Positions 10,301 through 18,079 of a stretch of 64,000 nt of DNA are shown piece by piece. How positions within the stretch are numbered: position 1 is the stretch's first letter; each line of letters opens with the position of its first letter. The stretch is from Clavelina lepadiformis (lineage: Eukaryota > Chordata > Ascidiacea > Aplousobranchia > Clavelinidae), in the NCBI RefSeq assembly GCF_947623445.1, contig NC_135244.1, positions 4,030,001-4,094,000 of the forward strand, written 5' to 3'. The position numbers and the translations under genes are program-made. The notes under the pieces were generated by a model. It was given only the letters and a program-made list of their open reading frames with translations, was not told the DNA's origin and made no database searches.

Positions 10301-11934
10301 TTCAATCACCACAACTACAGTAGTACGGTATTACATATGTCTATAACTTCGCGTCTGTGACTGAGGTTCTGAGGCTCTGAGGGAGTCTCACACAAAAGTT
10401 CAAGCTTATAAAACGTGCTGCGATGTGGCGGAAATATATGACAAAAAAGGCATGAACATTTCAAAGCGTGTGAACGTGAAAATCGGTGTGTTTGCAATGC
10501 AAATTAAATTTGGTTAAGTTGGAAACAGTTACTTGGAAGCGACCTGGTAACGTACTAAATAAGGAGCTTTCACACGAAGTTATTCGTAGCAAGTTTTCAA
10601 ATATACCAACGGTAGTTTGCAGTGTTCTGAAAAGGCAAGTTTTAAACTCCATTTACTAGCTGGAAAACTCTTTCATAAGAATGATGTGGCGGGACTGAAA
10701 GTTTAAAAACTCCAATTGTTCTGGAAAACACATTTCTACGAAAGACGTAAGGATTTTACAAAAGCGAGCCAAGCCGCCACAAGTTGTCTTAGTCCAAGAA
10801 TGTCCTAGAAAATGACCGCAAAGGCAATGACAATGGACAATGGACAATGGCGGTTACCATCGATTCCAATTCTATTGTTACCAGAGTTCTTATCAATATG
10901 GATCCCGATCTTAATCCTTACACCAGTTTAAACCAACTTCCGTAAACTTGTAAATATCCTAACTACTGTATTTTCTTTTTGATAAATTCTGCAATTACAT
11001 TCAAAAAAATACTAACGTTCAATTTAAGTAAGACTCTGAAAGCTGTAACAGAAATTGAAACACAGGTTACCGCCATTGCCCAAATTATAGTCATTGTTAT
11101 TACCGCGACTTTCAGCGTCTCTAATCAAAGATGACATATAGAGCAAGGCATAGTCACTTAATATTTATAAAACTTGACGCCTTAATGAAGAATTAACAAA
11201 GCAACTTGTTTTTCACTCCTACAAAATTACTTCGAAGACCATGAGCAGTCGATTCCATTGCCTTTACGGTCAATAATTTTCCCGAAAACATGAGTGTTTT
11301 ACGGTCGGTTTCCTGCTTCATACAAACATAGGATTCACTTCAAATCTGCTTGCAACATTCGAATTCCTGAGTATAGCTAAAAAGTAGTGTATATTAAAGA
11401 AAAATATTCGAACTCGCGATATTCACTTCTTCATAGGGAATACAAAACTTACAAATTATAATGGAAATTTAACATATTAATTAATTTTTACATCAGATTT
11501 CTCCCGCGTTTAATTCTCCAGCATCATGCAATCATCGTCACGAAGAGCGGAGGAGAAATCCAAACGTTAGACCAACCTTCCAACACTTCACTGCAAGTTT
11601 ACCAATAAACACAATCAGTAAATTTCTTCAGTGGCACGCAGGCCGCAGCGTTGACCAACGTTTGTTAAATGAGTTGGTCTTGATGGAAGAAAAGTTCCTT
11701 GCAAACGTAAGATCATCATATCTTGCTCGACGTGCTGCTGGTTTCGAACGAAGTCAGCGAAAAATACGCGAAGGAAAAGAACCTGAAGTCTGCTCTGCAG
11801 AAAGATCTAGTTCTTGCCCAGCCACAGATGCGCTACGAAAATCGTCTGACCACCGGATAGATTCCCAGTTGTGTGATGAGTGTAAGAGGGTCGACCAAAT
11901 GGTGATTGCAATGGTGGGTAGCGTGTTGGAGTAA
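1390..11934 (+). CDS. Orphan tandem family member A, split by a retrotransposon in intron 1
   Basis: Model: join(1390..1413, 11497..11934), 153 residues, not assigned to any known family. Exon 1 is eight codons (MNRCHFRP) ending at a GTGAGT donor. Exon 2 follows a 'TTTTTACATCAG' acceptor in phase 0 and stays open to the TAA at 11,932-11,934. The core 'QWHAGRSVDQRL', 'LMEEKFLAN', 'SSYLA' and 'GFERSQRKIRE' is shared with gene B and, less well, gene C. The C-terminus 'CDECKRVDQMVIAMVGSVLE' matches the end of gene D. No signal peptide or membrane segment is seen; the protein is basic. In B and C the intron is about 200 bp. Here it holds a complete 9.1 kb antisense LTR element (1669-10,781), which may reduce correct splicing or expression. 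Exon 1 is paired with exon 2 by analogy with B and C, so the pairing is inference. Confidence 0.6.
1669..2453 (-). repeat. 3' LTR of the gypsy-type element
   Basis: 785 bp, identical by eye to 9997-10,781. It starts TGTAGAGG and ends CCGCCACA on the plus strand, giving TG...CA ends in both orientations. Short ORFs that appear twice in the window lie inside the two LTRs and are not genes. Confidence 0.96.
1889..1894 (-). terminator. Candidate poly(A) signal in the 3' LTR
   Basis: Plus-strand TTTATT reads AATAAA on the element's coding strand. The identical hexamer in the 5' LTR is at 10,217-10,222. It is the clearest cleavage/polyadenylation signal I see in the LTR; the R-region boundaries were not determined. 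Confidence 0.4.
2454..2463 (-). other. Polypurine tract next to the 3' LTR
   Basis: The minus strand reads GGGGGAGGAA immediately before the TG of the 3' LTR. This is the expected place and composition for the primer of plus-strand DNA synthesis. Up to about position 2545 nothing else is seen. Confidence 0.85.
2546..2872 (-). CDS. Possible fourth (accessory) ORF of the retroelement, downstream of env
   Basis: A 108-residue open frame lies between the env stop and the polypurine tract. The predicted protein is rich in Pro, Ser, Thr and Asp, with acidic and proline-rich stretches such as 'IPDSPDSPVQQSSPAPYVP', then a short basic patch 'HRLFRPFK', and no membrane segment or signal peptide. I recognise no family. 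About 310 bases separate it from env, so it would need its own spliced mRNA. It could equally be a chance frame in a 3' untranslated region. The simple composition and the lack of a homologue to compare keep confidence low. Confidence 0.35.
   Translation of the reverse strand: MSTVPDSSADVQIDEITSVTEMIPDSPDSPVQQSSPAPYVPIVRPGEQGAPAPMPQSADLADIQATVLQPVHRLFRPFKTTVTMPTLAVPAPPTTSAEDLCYSSFICI
2873..3184. other. Non-coding spacer between env and the small ORF
   Basis: I see no coding signal of the element here. It may hold a splice acceptor for the downstream ORF, but none is clear enough to call. Confidence 0.4.
3185..5125 (-). CDS. env: Envelope-like glycoprotein (env) of the LTR retrotransposon
   Basis: An intact 646-residue frame whose ATG lies 10 bases after the pol stop. 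Residues 1-17 form a hydrophobic signal peptide. The ectodomain is Cys-rich with several N-glycosylation sequons (for example near residues 58, 116, 119 and 223). A dibasic RLRR at about 284-287 looks like a furin site dividing surface and transmembrane subunits. One strongly hydrophobic segment near residues 548-573 would anchor the protein, followed by a roughly 70-residue Pro/Arg/Ser-rich cytoplasmic tail. This is the layout of a class of viral entry glycoproteins, but I could not match it to a named env family and see no classic glycine-rich fusion peptide right after the cleavage site. It is probably translated from a spliced subgenomic RNA. No frameshift or premature stop is present. Confidence 0.85.
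   Translation of the reverse strand: MFVCLLLTCFFLFTSAAQTNLHPDTQKFLLCQRSHSLGLYTFDDDIHCQTQTPFSIHNCSATVFAPDLHLQKIPATVCTSQITSWSTTYFFFGSYQKSANTFDAHPPYNPECSSWNKTNVSSHGPLILSNPAAYSTRNAVHYKFVWPTSASGTVTNDFLFHTTIYYDYVTDTMTSSLGSLASCSIGRGYCLTGNRMFIWRVPSHINCPPTKPLGTHKMLLHYNSTSLYRVSLPDLGISVHHWRKCSSRAKNCYGKHIHCDNNNFIFRYQQCTELDRLALFRPNRLRRAPFRTPYSQFERLFATFDTQQDDLISEVLTTFNEENKFLHCQLTKLIGTLYKAIGKIFPTEILTTTLGHQTMGSSLGDFMSRAACHSINGTVLPSLAYRNAFSQRPLIKYRDQNGHSQYGQLISDNIVLPGVHLLESYRPARSFVFRVLGHTVLYHNYTLSHEHVQVHQLNLPLSPIHVNYKAPDYEKILNELPDSDSFTDLQSLLSSMSEANLLKEQMRHVMTSLTTTTDETMINGSYVADTFAHAAKQTLLLALSQITNPFLSALIFILQLLAMMWALFHTIGFIRSSPHHLQYARSLVSRVRAWRHQQQAPVARPQLPQPLPLPRRSRDEPSPSGSADDAPPASSSRDNFASTHTL
5136..8423 (-). 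CDS. pol: Pol polyprotein: protease, reverse transcriptase, RNase H, integrase
   Basis: 1,095 codons from the first Met; in reality it is entered by -1 frameshift from gag at 8393-8399. Protease has its active site near residue 50 as Asp-Ser-Ala rather than the usual Asp-Ser/Thr-Gly. Reverse transcriptase spans about 205-400, with the catalytic YLDD at 351-354. RNase H follows, with acidic residues near D505, E546, D571 and D616. Integrase has an HHCC zinc-binding site (H703, H707, C737, C740) and a catalytic triad D769, D828, E864 with exact D-35-E spacing. After it comes a GPY/F-like module ('VGPFPVLERY...VSLDRLKP') and a low-complexity Pro/Ser/Thr tail. No chromodomain is seen. Order and motifs are typical of Ty3/gypsy elements. 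All catalytic residues I can check are present, so the enzyme set looks functional. Confidence 0.95.
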   Translation of the reverse strand: MGEPIPPNKKRVAIDATLTPSVPSIASSIKRGCPLLTVYDHANSIHFYVDSAAATSLLSASLADVSNRKPQTPLFAANSTPITTYGTTQLNVSLHPRFSYPFEFVLADTPFCILGLDFLTEYNFVLDLKAKHLIDVPNQQQYTLEPVESDPVRISILSQIDPVADLLHQFPDLQKPMSAVKPVKHSIVHHIHTTGSPVRARPRRYSPETMQILKKEIDSLLEREIIRYSDSPYGSPALLVPKGSSGNKYRLVVDYKLVNKQTIDSCYPLPFLHSFSEVLYGKTVFSKCDLQNAFHQIKVAPEDVHKTAFVCPLGQFEYTRLPFGLSGAPRTFSRLIGEVVRPLQHLGIFAYLDDIIIGSSNLSEHLEHLKLLFQRLEEFGLTLNLDKSEFNRESLDYLGHHINSEGIRPTQEKVQAILDYPQPQTCKQLKRYLGIYCYYFRFLKHCSTTLQPLYKLVPNSRSKRAAPLTWNVEAECAFASSKQAIANASTLAFPKLHAPTYLTVDASLTGIGATLEQLQGNQLVPLAFFSRQLNATQRKYSCFDRELLAAYKSIRHFRYFLTGRQFTLRTDHLPLVSSLSKLSEHYSPRQFRQLLFVSEYTTTIEHIKGSANVVADLLSRSQPSAPNINTLSDVPPPLEYEKIAQAQANDPAIQRLRTATTSLKLQDCKLPNKDLTILCDVSTDTERVLVPSSFQRQVFLHLHNLSHPGKKATIKLIKERFIWIGMCKQIATWVQQCPNCQEGKIFRHTKTAPGKFKIPYGRFSDVAIDLIGPLPTSHGYKYILTCIDRYTRFVQAIPIPDATTETVAAYFVNLWCSLVGVPIILTSDRGPCFISSAWAEIMRSLGIQHNLTTAYHPTSNGITERANAEIKRAIKCSDEPERWFHKLGFIVLALRNRYLQDLKCTPAELAFGHTLRLPGGFFSDSKLASAVPTSSYLGAYRDFINDLQFTPTTAHTKFMQSYVHPDLKHCDRVYVRCDHVKRALERPYVGPFPVLERYEKYFVISRHGKPDRVSLDRLKPSYTIDIDAPSPSSSSHQQNFSLQTRHPAPQSVSATSAKQQTTPPTVTAPASIKPPEVVKTSRTGRKIIPPKRFSD
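8347..8399 (-). promoter_or_regulatory. -1 ribosomal frameshift signal between gag and pol
   Basis: In the 55-base gag/pol overlap the minus strand carries the canonical slippery heptamer A AAA AAC (8399 to 8393), in register with gag codons. After a 5-base spacer comes a perfect 10 bp stem: GCGATCGACG (8387 to 8378) pairing with CGTCGATCGC (8356 to 8347). The 21-base loop contains the gag stop at 8369-8371. The pol frame is -1 relative to gag. The loop also has a weak 5-base complement just downstream (CAGTC with GGCTG), so a pseudoknot is possible. Confidence 0.85.
8369..9625 (-). CDS. gag: Gag polyprotein of the LTR retrotransposon
   Basis: 418 residues, open from ATG 9625 to TAA 8369. 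The N-terminal part is polar, the middle looks like a helical capsid ('WISHLEHKFSLYQI', 'FLLADLTLHDQSPKHLMREL'), and the C-terminal third is Asn/Gln/Ser/Arg-rich and basic, as nucleocapsids are. Near the end is a Cys/His cluster C382-x2-H385-x9-C395-x3-C399 ('CYYHARFGRDARRC..'), a variant zinc knuckle of a kind known in some metazoan gypsy-type elements instead of CCHC. The last codons overlap pol in the -1 frame and hold the slippery site. ATG 9625 is chosen as the first Met in a frame with consistent Gag-like composition; the leader upstream is 371 bases. Confidence 0.9.
   Translation of the reverse strand: MSQPVPTQRKVTSVPGKAKTEYHMSTRSTDRSNESINNTTMSNENGEGSANTPDNGIAGPSGLGTSNQLPTNAQPQNNTLRNDLFSHVKLPTFWKFNPEAWISHLEHKFSLYQITSQTNRYLLAVEAIPAKDLALLRLPSASAQNCYDILINEILRNFDKREDHLDFLLADLTLHDQSPKHLMRELMSAVGQENLTPPVVKLIRAKFLKALPPDVAIALASVEHHDLQNLASRAHEILLLKQPKTSSHNLSLAITDTDDIDYPMQPQIQQIQLSKPPRYTRSNANNESKSSGQRNTNFTNQNTPNQRNSFNSAWQQRSPRTNNGQFHKSYSNNGFNRDNRQQNGSFANQRKYNFLHSSPTFQKPDYQRSNYPCASDASNGLCYYHARFGRDARRCHPSCSMWENQSRPTKNAWRSTQH
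9626..9996 (-). other. Retroelement 5' leader
   Basis: Untranslated leader between 5' LTR and gag. Close to the LTR it contains three copies of TAGAACGTCG or one-base variants (from 9926, 9945 and 9972) and two copies of GTCGGGTTGTCA (ending 9970 and 9989). The latter overlaps the primer-binding site, so the region may carry packaging or primer-capture repeats. Confidence 0.5.
9977..9992 (-). other. tRNA primer-binding site
   Basis: Four bases inside the 5' LTR the minus strand reads TGGTGACAACCCGACG. The leading TGG complements the CCA tail of a tRNA, as expected for a minus-strand primer site. I do not recognise which tRNA it fits. A 12-base partial duplicate lies about 19 bases further in. 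Confidence 0.6.
9997..10781 (-). repeat. 5' LTR of the gypsy-type element
   Basis: 785 bp copy matching 1669-2453 at a constant offset of 8,328, so without any net insertion or deletion and no substitution seen by eye. It carries the element's promoter, but I could not fix a TATA box or start site. Confidence 0.96.
10782..11496. other. Remainder of gene A intron 1
   Basis: Host sequence resuming after the AGTT target duplication. There is a short tandem stretch 'ACAATGGACAATGGACAATGG' around 10,830-10,855. Otherwise it is AT-rich with no ORF of note up to the acceptor of exon 2. Confidence 0.5.
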
Positions 11935-12960
11935 CGTTGCGTTTGAAAAGTTTCTGAATGTCCAGACTTGACGCAAACAAAAATGTCGTAAACATGTAAG
12001 ATATCTGGCTACTATAACGACGACTTAACTAATCTTTTTGACCTATTTTTTCTTAAAAGTGGTATATTATAACCAAAATTATAACCATAAAAAGAATTAC
12101 TTAACAAATGAATTTTGTTATGTTTGTTTTCTTTTTATTTAAAATATTTGTCCAAAAATATGTAGTAGATTACCTTCATTTTGAATTTACAGATTGTTAT
12201 TTTCTGCATAATAAATTGCTATTTTTTGAAAAACATTTAACCAGAACAGAGTTTTCCTGCAGCAAAAATTATGAGAAACCAATTTGGAAACGGCTGCTTC
12301 TGATAAATTCTAATCAATTGATGTTTTTTAATTTGCCTGCTTGTGTTTAATATTGCAACACAAGAACAAAATGTTTACCATTGCATCATTTAAGCGAGAA
12401 AGTGGTAAAATTTAACAATAATGTGCATTTTTAGAGCATTTCCATTGCCATTTATTTCTGTTGCAAGTTTTTTTCGTTTAATGTTTGCTTTAACCTCAAA
12501 GCACAACACTATCTTCACCTATGCCGTTTTACAACAACCTATTATATCACTGCCCAGATAAAATTCAATTACAAGCTAAAAGATATCCTGTATTTTGCAT
12601 TGTGTGCTTTTTGTATTTACCTGTAAGTATGTTGAAAATGTTAACTTCGGTAAGGTAATGAAAGCTGACGAGTTTTTAAAAGAAGGAAAAATTCGTGCAC
12701 CACCGGAAGATGTTTTTAATAACTGTATTTCCACTGTTTATTTATTGTACGATATTCTGCAGCCTGTGTTTTTCCTGAATTTTGTATTGCAATATCAAGT
12801 TATAAAAAATTCATTTGAAAATGTAAAGGGTAAAGATTTAAGTGTTTTTGATACTTTTAAATGACTATTTCCGAGTGTTTTTGATAATGTGTTTCGCGTG
12901 TAGCTGGTATTAATTGTGATTTTTTAGTGCTGTGTGTAAATAAAAATTTTTTTTTTATCT
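11935..12960 (+). repeat. 3' flank of gene A (family-wide repeated unit)
   Basis: AT-rich sequence following the stop codon that recurs, diverged, after B, C and D and in several gene-less places. Shared landmarks include 'TTTTCCTGCAGCAAAAATT', 'TGACTGCTTTTGATAAAT', 'CAACACAAGAACAAA', 'CATTTCAATTGCCATTTATTT' and 'AAAGCACAAC'. It probably contains the 3' UTR. An 89-codon frame at 12,595-12,864 is broken in the other copies and not considered a gene. Confidence 0.6.
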
Positions 12961-14339
12961 TAAACTTTAATTCTTTGTTCATCCTATCTATATATACTCA
13001 TGCGTGTTTCGAAAGAAAAGTTATTGAGAAAATTATGTCAAAAAGGAATCACCATTCAATAATATAATATGAGAACTCATCTTTTAGTTTTTTTTTAACA
13101 AAAAGTCTTTAAAGTATAGTACAATTATGCAATATTTAGTTGCTGAAAAATACTTTAAATATCTAATAAACAACTTGGCCCTAATTTGTTCAAAACCAAT
13201 GGACAGCATGAAATATAAAATAGTGCAGAGTTAACTAACTGACTTATAAGAAACACAAATATATACAAATTACTAAATGGTTGCCAAGTTTAAAAACTTG
13301 GCATAATGCCACCTTAATGCTTGCACAGGGGTCATATTTTGAACAATTTGTTTGCAGCCGACTGTCTTAATGAACGCCTTTTAATACGTGTGAAGAGAAA
13401 GTGCCAGGATATTGTTCAAGGCGATTGAAAATGAAACGAAATTAGGATTAAATTAATTTCATAAAATCCTTGCTGCTTTCACTTTTTGATGGCAGGGCAT
13501 TGTTAAGTTTTTCAGTGTTACTTGCTATAACTGCTAATCGAAATGTGTCGGACGGTTTTGAAAATGCTGTAAACTTCAATCAATGAACACCGACTGAAAC
13601 ACCACACTGAAAACTACAATTACTAGCCAAATTGATATCATGTACCAAACGAATTGTGAAAATTTAACAATCAATTGCTATTACCAATAGCAATTGGTCT
13701 TGGATTATAGTAAGGAAAATGGTATAGTCGTGGTGCTTGATAAAGAGAGACCGATACGAATCCAATGAGTGAGAAATAACTTCGGGTAAACTAACAAATA
13801 AAATGATAACGCAACAATAATTTTAACCTGGAACCCTTCTGTGATACATGAATATTTATAATAATTTGCAAGCAAACACATATATTTAAAATAATTCTGG
13901 ATCGTATTCTGTTTATTGTTATTTCACTTAACCAAGAATATTGCAAATTAAAAGATAAATTTGGAATTTCTCTTAGTGTACACGCAATCCATTCTTATGG
14001 AGCGAAAAGTGAGTAAAAATGGTGATAGAAGTCGGTTATTGCTATGGGCTAGTAGCGCATTGCGTGAGTGCTGTACCTGAGGTCATATACTGTGGAAATA
14101 TGCACTGCAAATAATGCGTACATGAAACTACTCTTTTTCTTAGGCATCAGGTTTGATTGTGTCCAAGCACTTTAGGTAAACTACAATAAGTCTATGATAG
14201 TAATTAGTAGTGATTATTTTCTATTTTTATTCAATGACGTTCCCTAAATGTTCACATACGTTCTTTCACTTTGAAAATAAAATCACCATTGTTACAATAG
14301 GTTTCTGTGTCATTTGTTATTGTGTAGCGCGGTCCACGT
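12961..14339. other. Intergenic, nothing recognised
   Basis: AT-rich sequence with no supported exon or transposon end. A diverged gene copy may have been lost here, because a gene-less 3' flank follows directly. Confidence 0.4.
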
Positions 14340-14991
14340 ACCACGCAAATTGTCTCTCCTCCCCGAGCAGCTAATCATCACTTAATGCTTCATATCCCTG
14401 ATTACAACTCGGTTAATTTTCAATTGATTGCTTTTGATAAAAGTCCAATTAGTTGGCGTGCTGTGTTTTGAGCCTGTTTGTGTTTTATGTATCTCAAGAC
14501 AAGAACAAATTGTTTGTCATTGTATTATTATAGCAAAACTATTTTAGTGTTAAATTGACATCCAATTTTTTGAGATAATTTAAAATTTCATTTATTCCTC
14601 TTACACGTGTTTATCGTTTAACACTTGTTTTAACATTAAAAACAAGCTGTCTTTACTTAAAATTCATTTTTCATTATGCAGATAAAATTCATTAACTAAA
14701 AGATATCCTGGACTTTTTTCACATTGCGTGACTTTTGTATTTAAAGCTTAATATGTTGCAAAATTAACATTGTAATGTGATGCTGTGTTTTTAAATGAAA
14801 AGAAAAGGTGTGCATTACTTGAAGATGTTTTCATAAATTTATTTATACAGTCCGTTTCTTGTACAATAATCTGCATTCTGTGTATATCCTGAAGTTTTAT
14901 TATTGCAATGTCAAGTTATACAGAAACAAGCAACCAAACACGTTGTAAATATTACGATTTAAAAGTTTTAAATCATTAAATTGCTATTTTG
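14340..14991 (+). repeat. Decayed 3'-flank copy of the orphan family, without a gene
   Basis: It resembles the flank of gene A ('CAATTGATTGCTTTTGATAA', 'CAAGACAAGAACAAAT', 'GATAAAATTCATTAACTAAA', 'AGATATCCTGGACTTT'), but no coding exon precedes it. Confidence 0.5.
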
Positions 14992-15076
14992 ATTTTGGTG
15001 CTAAGCAGCGCGGGGCCCCGCAAATCCCGAGGCTTAACGCTGGCACGTTCTTCTCGTTGACCTAAGGCCAGCCCCG
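14992..15076. repeat. GC-rich transposon-end repeat, copy 1
   Basis: Starts TTTTGGTGCTAAGCAGCGCG and ends CTAAGGCCAGCCCCG. The inverse of both ends occurs at 42,729-42,813 with a different middle. The 'CAGGGCCGGC'-like terminus is reminiscent of hAT transposon ends, but no target duplication was found. Confidence 0.45.
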
Positions 15077-15079
15077 AGT

Positions 15080-15800
15080 ACAGAAGGACTTGCAAAGTGG
15101 TCGAAATTTAGGTGAAAGAAAAATAGAAAAACTATTGCATTGATCGAGTGACACCAAATTAAAAGGCTAAGGCTATATAAGATGCCAATATTTTAATTAC
15201 AAACGGTTCGAAAGTAACTTTATTCATTCTGAATACATGCGAGGTAAAACTAACTAGGCTAGACGATGTAATAATGTCCTGTGAGTTACATATATATATG
15301 AGAACAGAGCGTAATGTCAGAGTGAGTGCGAAATGGATTAAAGTTGATCACAGCAAACGTAAGGAACCACGGTAGCTTTCGAAGAATTAATATTAAAGCT
15401 AGGATATTAGCAACCGTTTTATTTGCAAATTTTAAATCGCAAGGAATAGAATTTAAAGTGAGGTTGAATAGCGGCAGAAATATGAAATGATAATGGTTAC
15501 GTATTAATTAAAAACAATAGATGAGGTTTCGGTTTTAGGTTGATTGGGTGCCAATGTTGAGTTTGATTTGGCCGTGGTCGATCATGGATCATTTTTTTTA
15601 GAATTCAAAGGTTTAATCCAGCTAAGCGACGAATAAAATGATCCAGTAGTTTTGTCAGAGATTATCCATCAGTTACGAAAACTACAAATAGCTGGAAAAG
15701 TGGTGTAGATAATTGTACAATGATGTGCAAATAAAATAAACATTTGTGCAACTTTAGAAACTGGTAACTGCGTTTTTCCACGTTTCTTCTACTGGTAATA
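15080..15800 (+). repeat. Segmental duplication block upstream of gene B (pairs with 22,640-23,420)
   Basis: Extended similarity by eye to the interval upstream of gene C: 'CGAGTGACACC', 'AGTAACTTTA.TC.TTCTGAATGC', 'GCCAATGTTGAGTTTG.TTTGGCCGTG', 'GTTACGAAAACTACAAATAGCTG' and 'AACTGCGTTTTT' occur in the same order and spacing. Genes B and C were therefore duplicated with at least 1.3 kb of upstream DNA. Confidence 0.7.
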
Positions 15801-16079
15801 CATCAAGCTATAAGCCGATGTGCTGTCTCATTTCAAGTGAAACTGCTTGCAGTAAATATCAAAGCAACCACCTAAGCGTTTTCGGTATTTGTAAGTTAGC
15901 GAACGCAGCAACCAGCATTTTGCCTAGTTCTGTATTGGTACATTTTATTAGTTTTGGTTTAGTTTTCATTCTCGATTGAACAAATTTAACTATAAATTTC
16001 TACAACTGCCTTGAATATATAATACTGTACTAGGTACCTATCAATTATTAAAAATTTACTAATATGACAGTCATATGAA

Positions 16080-16410
16080 ATAAAAACCAAGGTTTGACTT
16101 CAACTGGCAAAGCAAAACCATAGGCTGCTGCTTCTGTACTTGAACATAATTTAGAAGTTTGCAAGCAGCAGCTATTTGTTTAACAGTTTATTATATACTG
16201 CTACACAACAAGCTTTCCAATTTGGTTTTTATTTGTTTCATATATTTTTTATCTAAGTCCTGTGCAACATCTAAGTAATTGCAACTGAACATATCCCGTG
16301 TTGGTTTGTGCTATTTGAACCCTTTTTGTGGAATTCATTTCACAACCCAATTTCGATTCATTGATTGTTATCAAGCATTGAAGCATTTCGCAGAGAGCAG
16401 AATCTTGGAA
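16080..16410 (+). promoter_or_regulatory. Conserved upstream block / 5' UTR of gene B
   Basis: It aligns by eye with the blocks upstream of genes A and C, sharing 'AACAGTTTATTATATACTGC', 'GTTGGTTTGTGCTATTTGAA' and 'TTATCAAGCATTGAAGCATT' before the ATG. Conservation across diverged paralogues suggests shared transcriptional control. Confidence 0.6.
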
Positions 16411-16993
16411 ATGGATGCACATTACTTTCAACCTGTGAGTGGCATTTTTACTAAGAATACTGGCACTGCGGTTAAAATGTTTCCATCTACTCTGGCTCTT
16501 GTGCTTTTACACCGAACTAAAATGTACGGTATAGATGTGTCATAATCGGATTCGTCATCAACCTTGCACATTCTTATCCTTGATTATACAAAATTTAAAA
16601 AGTATCATAGAATTTTACAAACTAATTTATTTTTATCAGATTTCTCCTGCGTTTAATTCTTCTGCATCATGCAATCATCGTTACGAAGAGCCGAGGAACG
16701 ATGCAAACAACAGTACACCCAATGTTCGAAAATTCTGTGCAAGTTTATCAACAAACGCAGTCAGCACATTTTTTCAGTGGCACACAGGGCGCAGCGTTGA
16801 CCAACGTTTGCAGAATGAATTGTCTTTGATGGAAGAAAAGTTCCTTGCAAATACAAGGTCTTCATATCTTGCTCAACGTGCTCCTGGGTTTGAAAGAAAT
16901 CAGCGAAGAAATCGAGAAAAGAATAAACGTGTAGCCTGTTCTGCACAGATTCAGTCGCTTCCCAGCCACAGCGTTATTATCAAATCCGCTTGA
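16411..16993 (+). CDS. Orphan tandem family member B
   Basis: Model: join(16411..16434, 16640..16993), 125 residues, unrecognised family. Exon 1 is MDAHYFQP followed by GTGAGT. Exon 2 starts after 'TTTTTATCAG' in phase 0 and its first residues (ISPAFNSSASCNHR) are nearly those of gene A. The central 'FFQWHTGRSVDQRLQNEL', 'LMEEKFLANTRSSYLAQRAPGFERNQRRNREK' part is the best conserved block of the family. The C-terminus differs: the frame ends about 30 codons earlier than in A, without the CxxC-hydrophobic tail, so B may be a shortened paralogue or one losing function. The intron is 205 bases. Upstream and downstream DNA is duplicated at gene C. Confidence 0.6.
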
Positions 16994-17970
16994 TCATGGG
17001 CTCTACGGCGACATCTGGCGGACAGCGTTATGCCTTATAAAGTTGCTCAATGACTAGACCTAACGTAGACAAGTATGTTGTAAATAATTTCGTTACTAGG
17101 CTATATAAATAGAATAATTTGACTGATTTTAGAAACACAATTTCGTTCTTCAAAACTTAGCAACTTTAAAAAAGAAGTATTTATTAACGGAATTTTAATG
17201 GATTATTTTGAAAAAAAACCTTGATCTTTTATAATTGATTGCTTTCATTATAATCACTTCAAGTTATTAATTTTTTAAACAAAATTCCCCCAAAAAGAAT
17301 TTTCCTGTTACAAACATTTTTAATAAAGTTATTTCCGATCTTGTAATGACGGCTTTTGATAAATCACAATGATGAAAATGCTGTTTTATACTGTAACTGT
17401 TTGTGTTTTTTATATGCAATCACAAAAATAGAATGCTTACCTCTTTGTTATTATACTAGAGATTGTTAGATTTTAACAATGATTTGCATCGTTTCATAAC
17501 ATTCAATCGCCCTTTATTTTGCTATGTAATTTGTGGTCTTGTTCTAACACGTGAGTTGATCTCAAAACACAACGTTGCCTTAACTCACTGTTTCAAAATA
17601 ATATTTCGTTTTCTGCAGCCGAACAAGAGGTGATTTTTTCTCGACAATTTGTAATTTTTTAAATAACATGTATAAGTATGGAAAATTTAATTTCCATAAT
17701 GTAAAGTGGTATTGCTTTTTATTATGCTGAATGAAATACGATCATGTGTGTATTTTTTACTATATTTTTTCGCAGTACAATTATCCTGAATCTTTGATTA
17801 GAATTTCAAAAATGCAAATGTTTGTAAACTAAAATTTTTAACTTTAAAAAACGACAATCATTTATGAATCTTTTAATCTTCTCCGCGTGTTTGATTTTAA
17901 GTTAGATTGTTTATTGATTGATTGTTAGACTTTTTATGTGTTATGTAAATAAAAATTCCGAAATAATACC
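16994..17970 (+). repeat. 3' flank of gene B (family-wide repeated unit)
   Basis: Same unit as after genes A and C ('GTTGTAAATAA', 'TTCCTGTTACAAA', 'GACGGCTTTTGATAAATCA', 'AAACACAACGTTG'). No exon is seen. Confidence 0.55.
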
Positions 17971-18079
17971 TAAATTTCTCCCCTGTCGTTTTCCCGCATT
18001 GTACTAAGCCATTATGATTTTTAATTCTGATTTCTGAAAAGATTTAAGCAACTATTGTAACTATAACTTGTAACCTTGT

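Larger units (their letters stand above)
1669..10781 (-). mobile_element. Complete env-carrying Ty3/gypsy-type LTR retrotransposon (9,113 bp)
   Basis: Two 785 bp direct repeats (1669-2453 and 9997-10,781) begin TG and end CA and show no difference by eye. The element is flanked by the 4 bp duplication AGTT (1665-1668 and 10,782-10,785). Read on the minus strand the order is 5' LTR, primer-binding site, gag, pol (protease-RT-RNase H-integrase), env, a possible small ORF, polypurine tract, 3' LTR. The RT-before-integrase order and the GPY/F-like end of integrase mark the Ty3/gypsy (Metaviridae) type. A 4 bp duplication together with an env gene recalls errantivirus-like elements, but I cannot place the clade. 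All frames are open and the LTRs look identical, so this is a recent insertion that may still be mobile. It lies in intron 1 of orphan gene A, antisense to it. Confidence 0.95.

Noticed and set aside
12595-12864. 89-codon plus-strand frame with partly reasonable composition
   Set aside because: It lies in the repeated 3' flank of the orphan family. Related copies (around 14,740-14,960 and 17,640-17,860) do not keep the frame, so it is more likely untranslated sequence.
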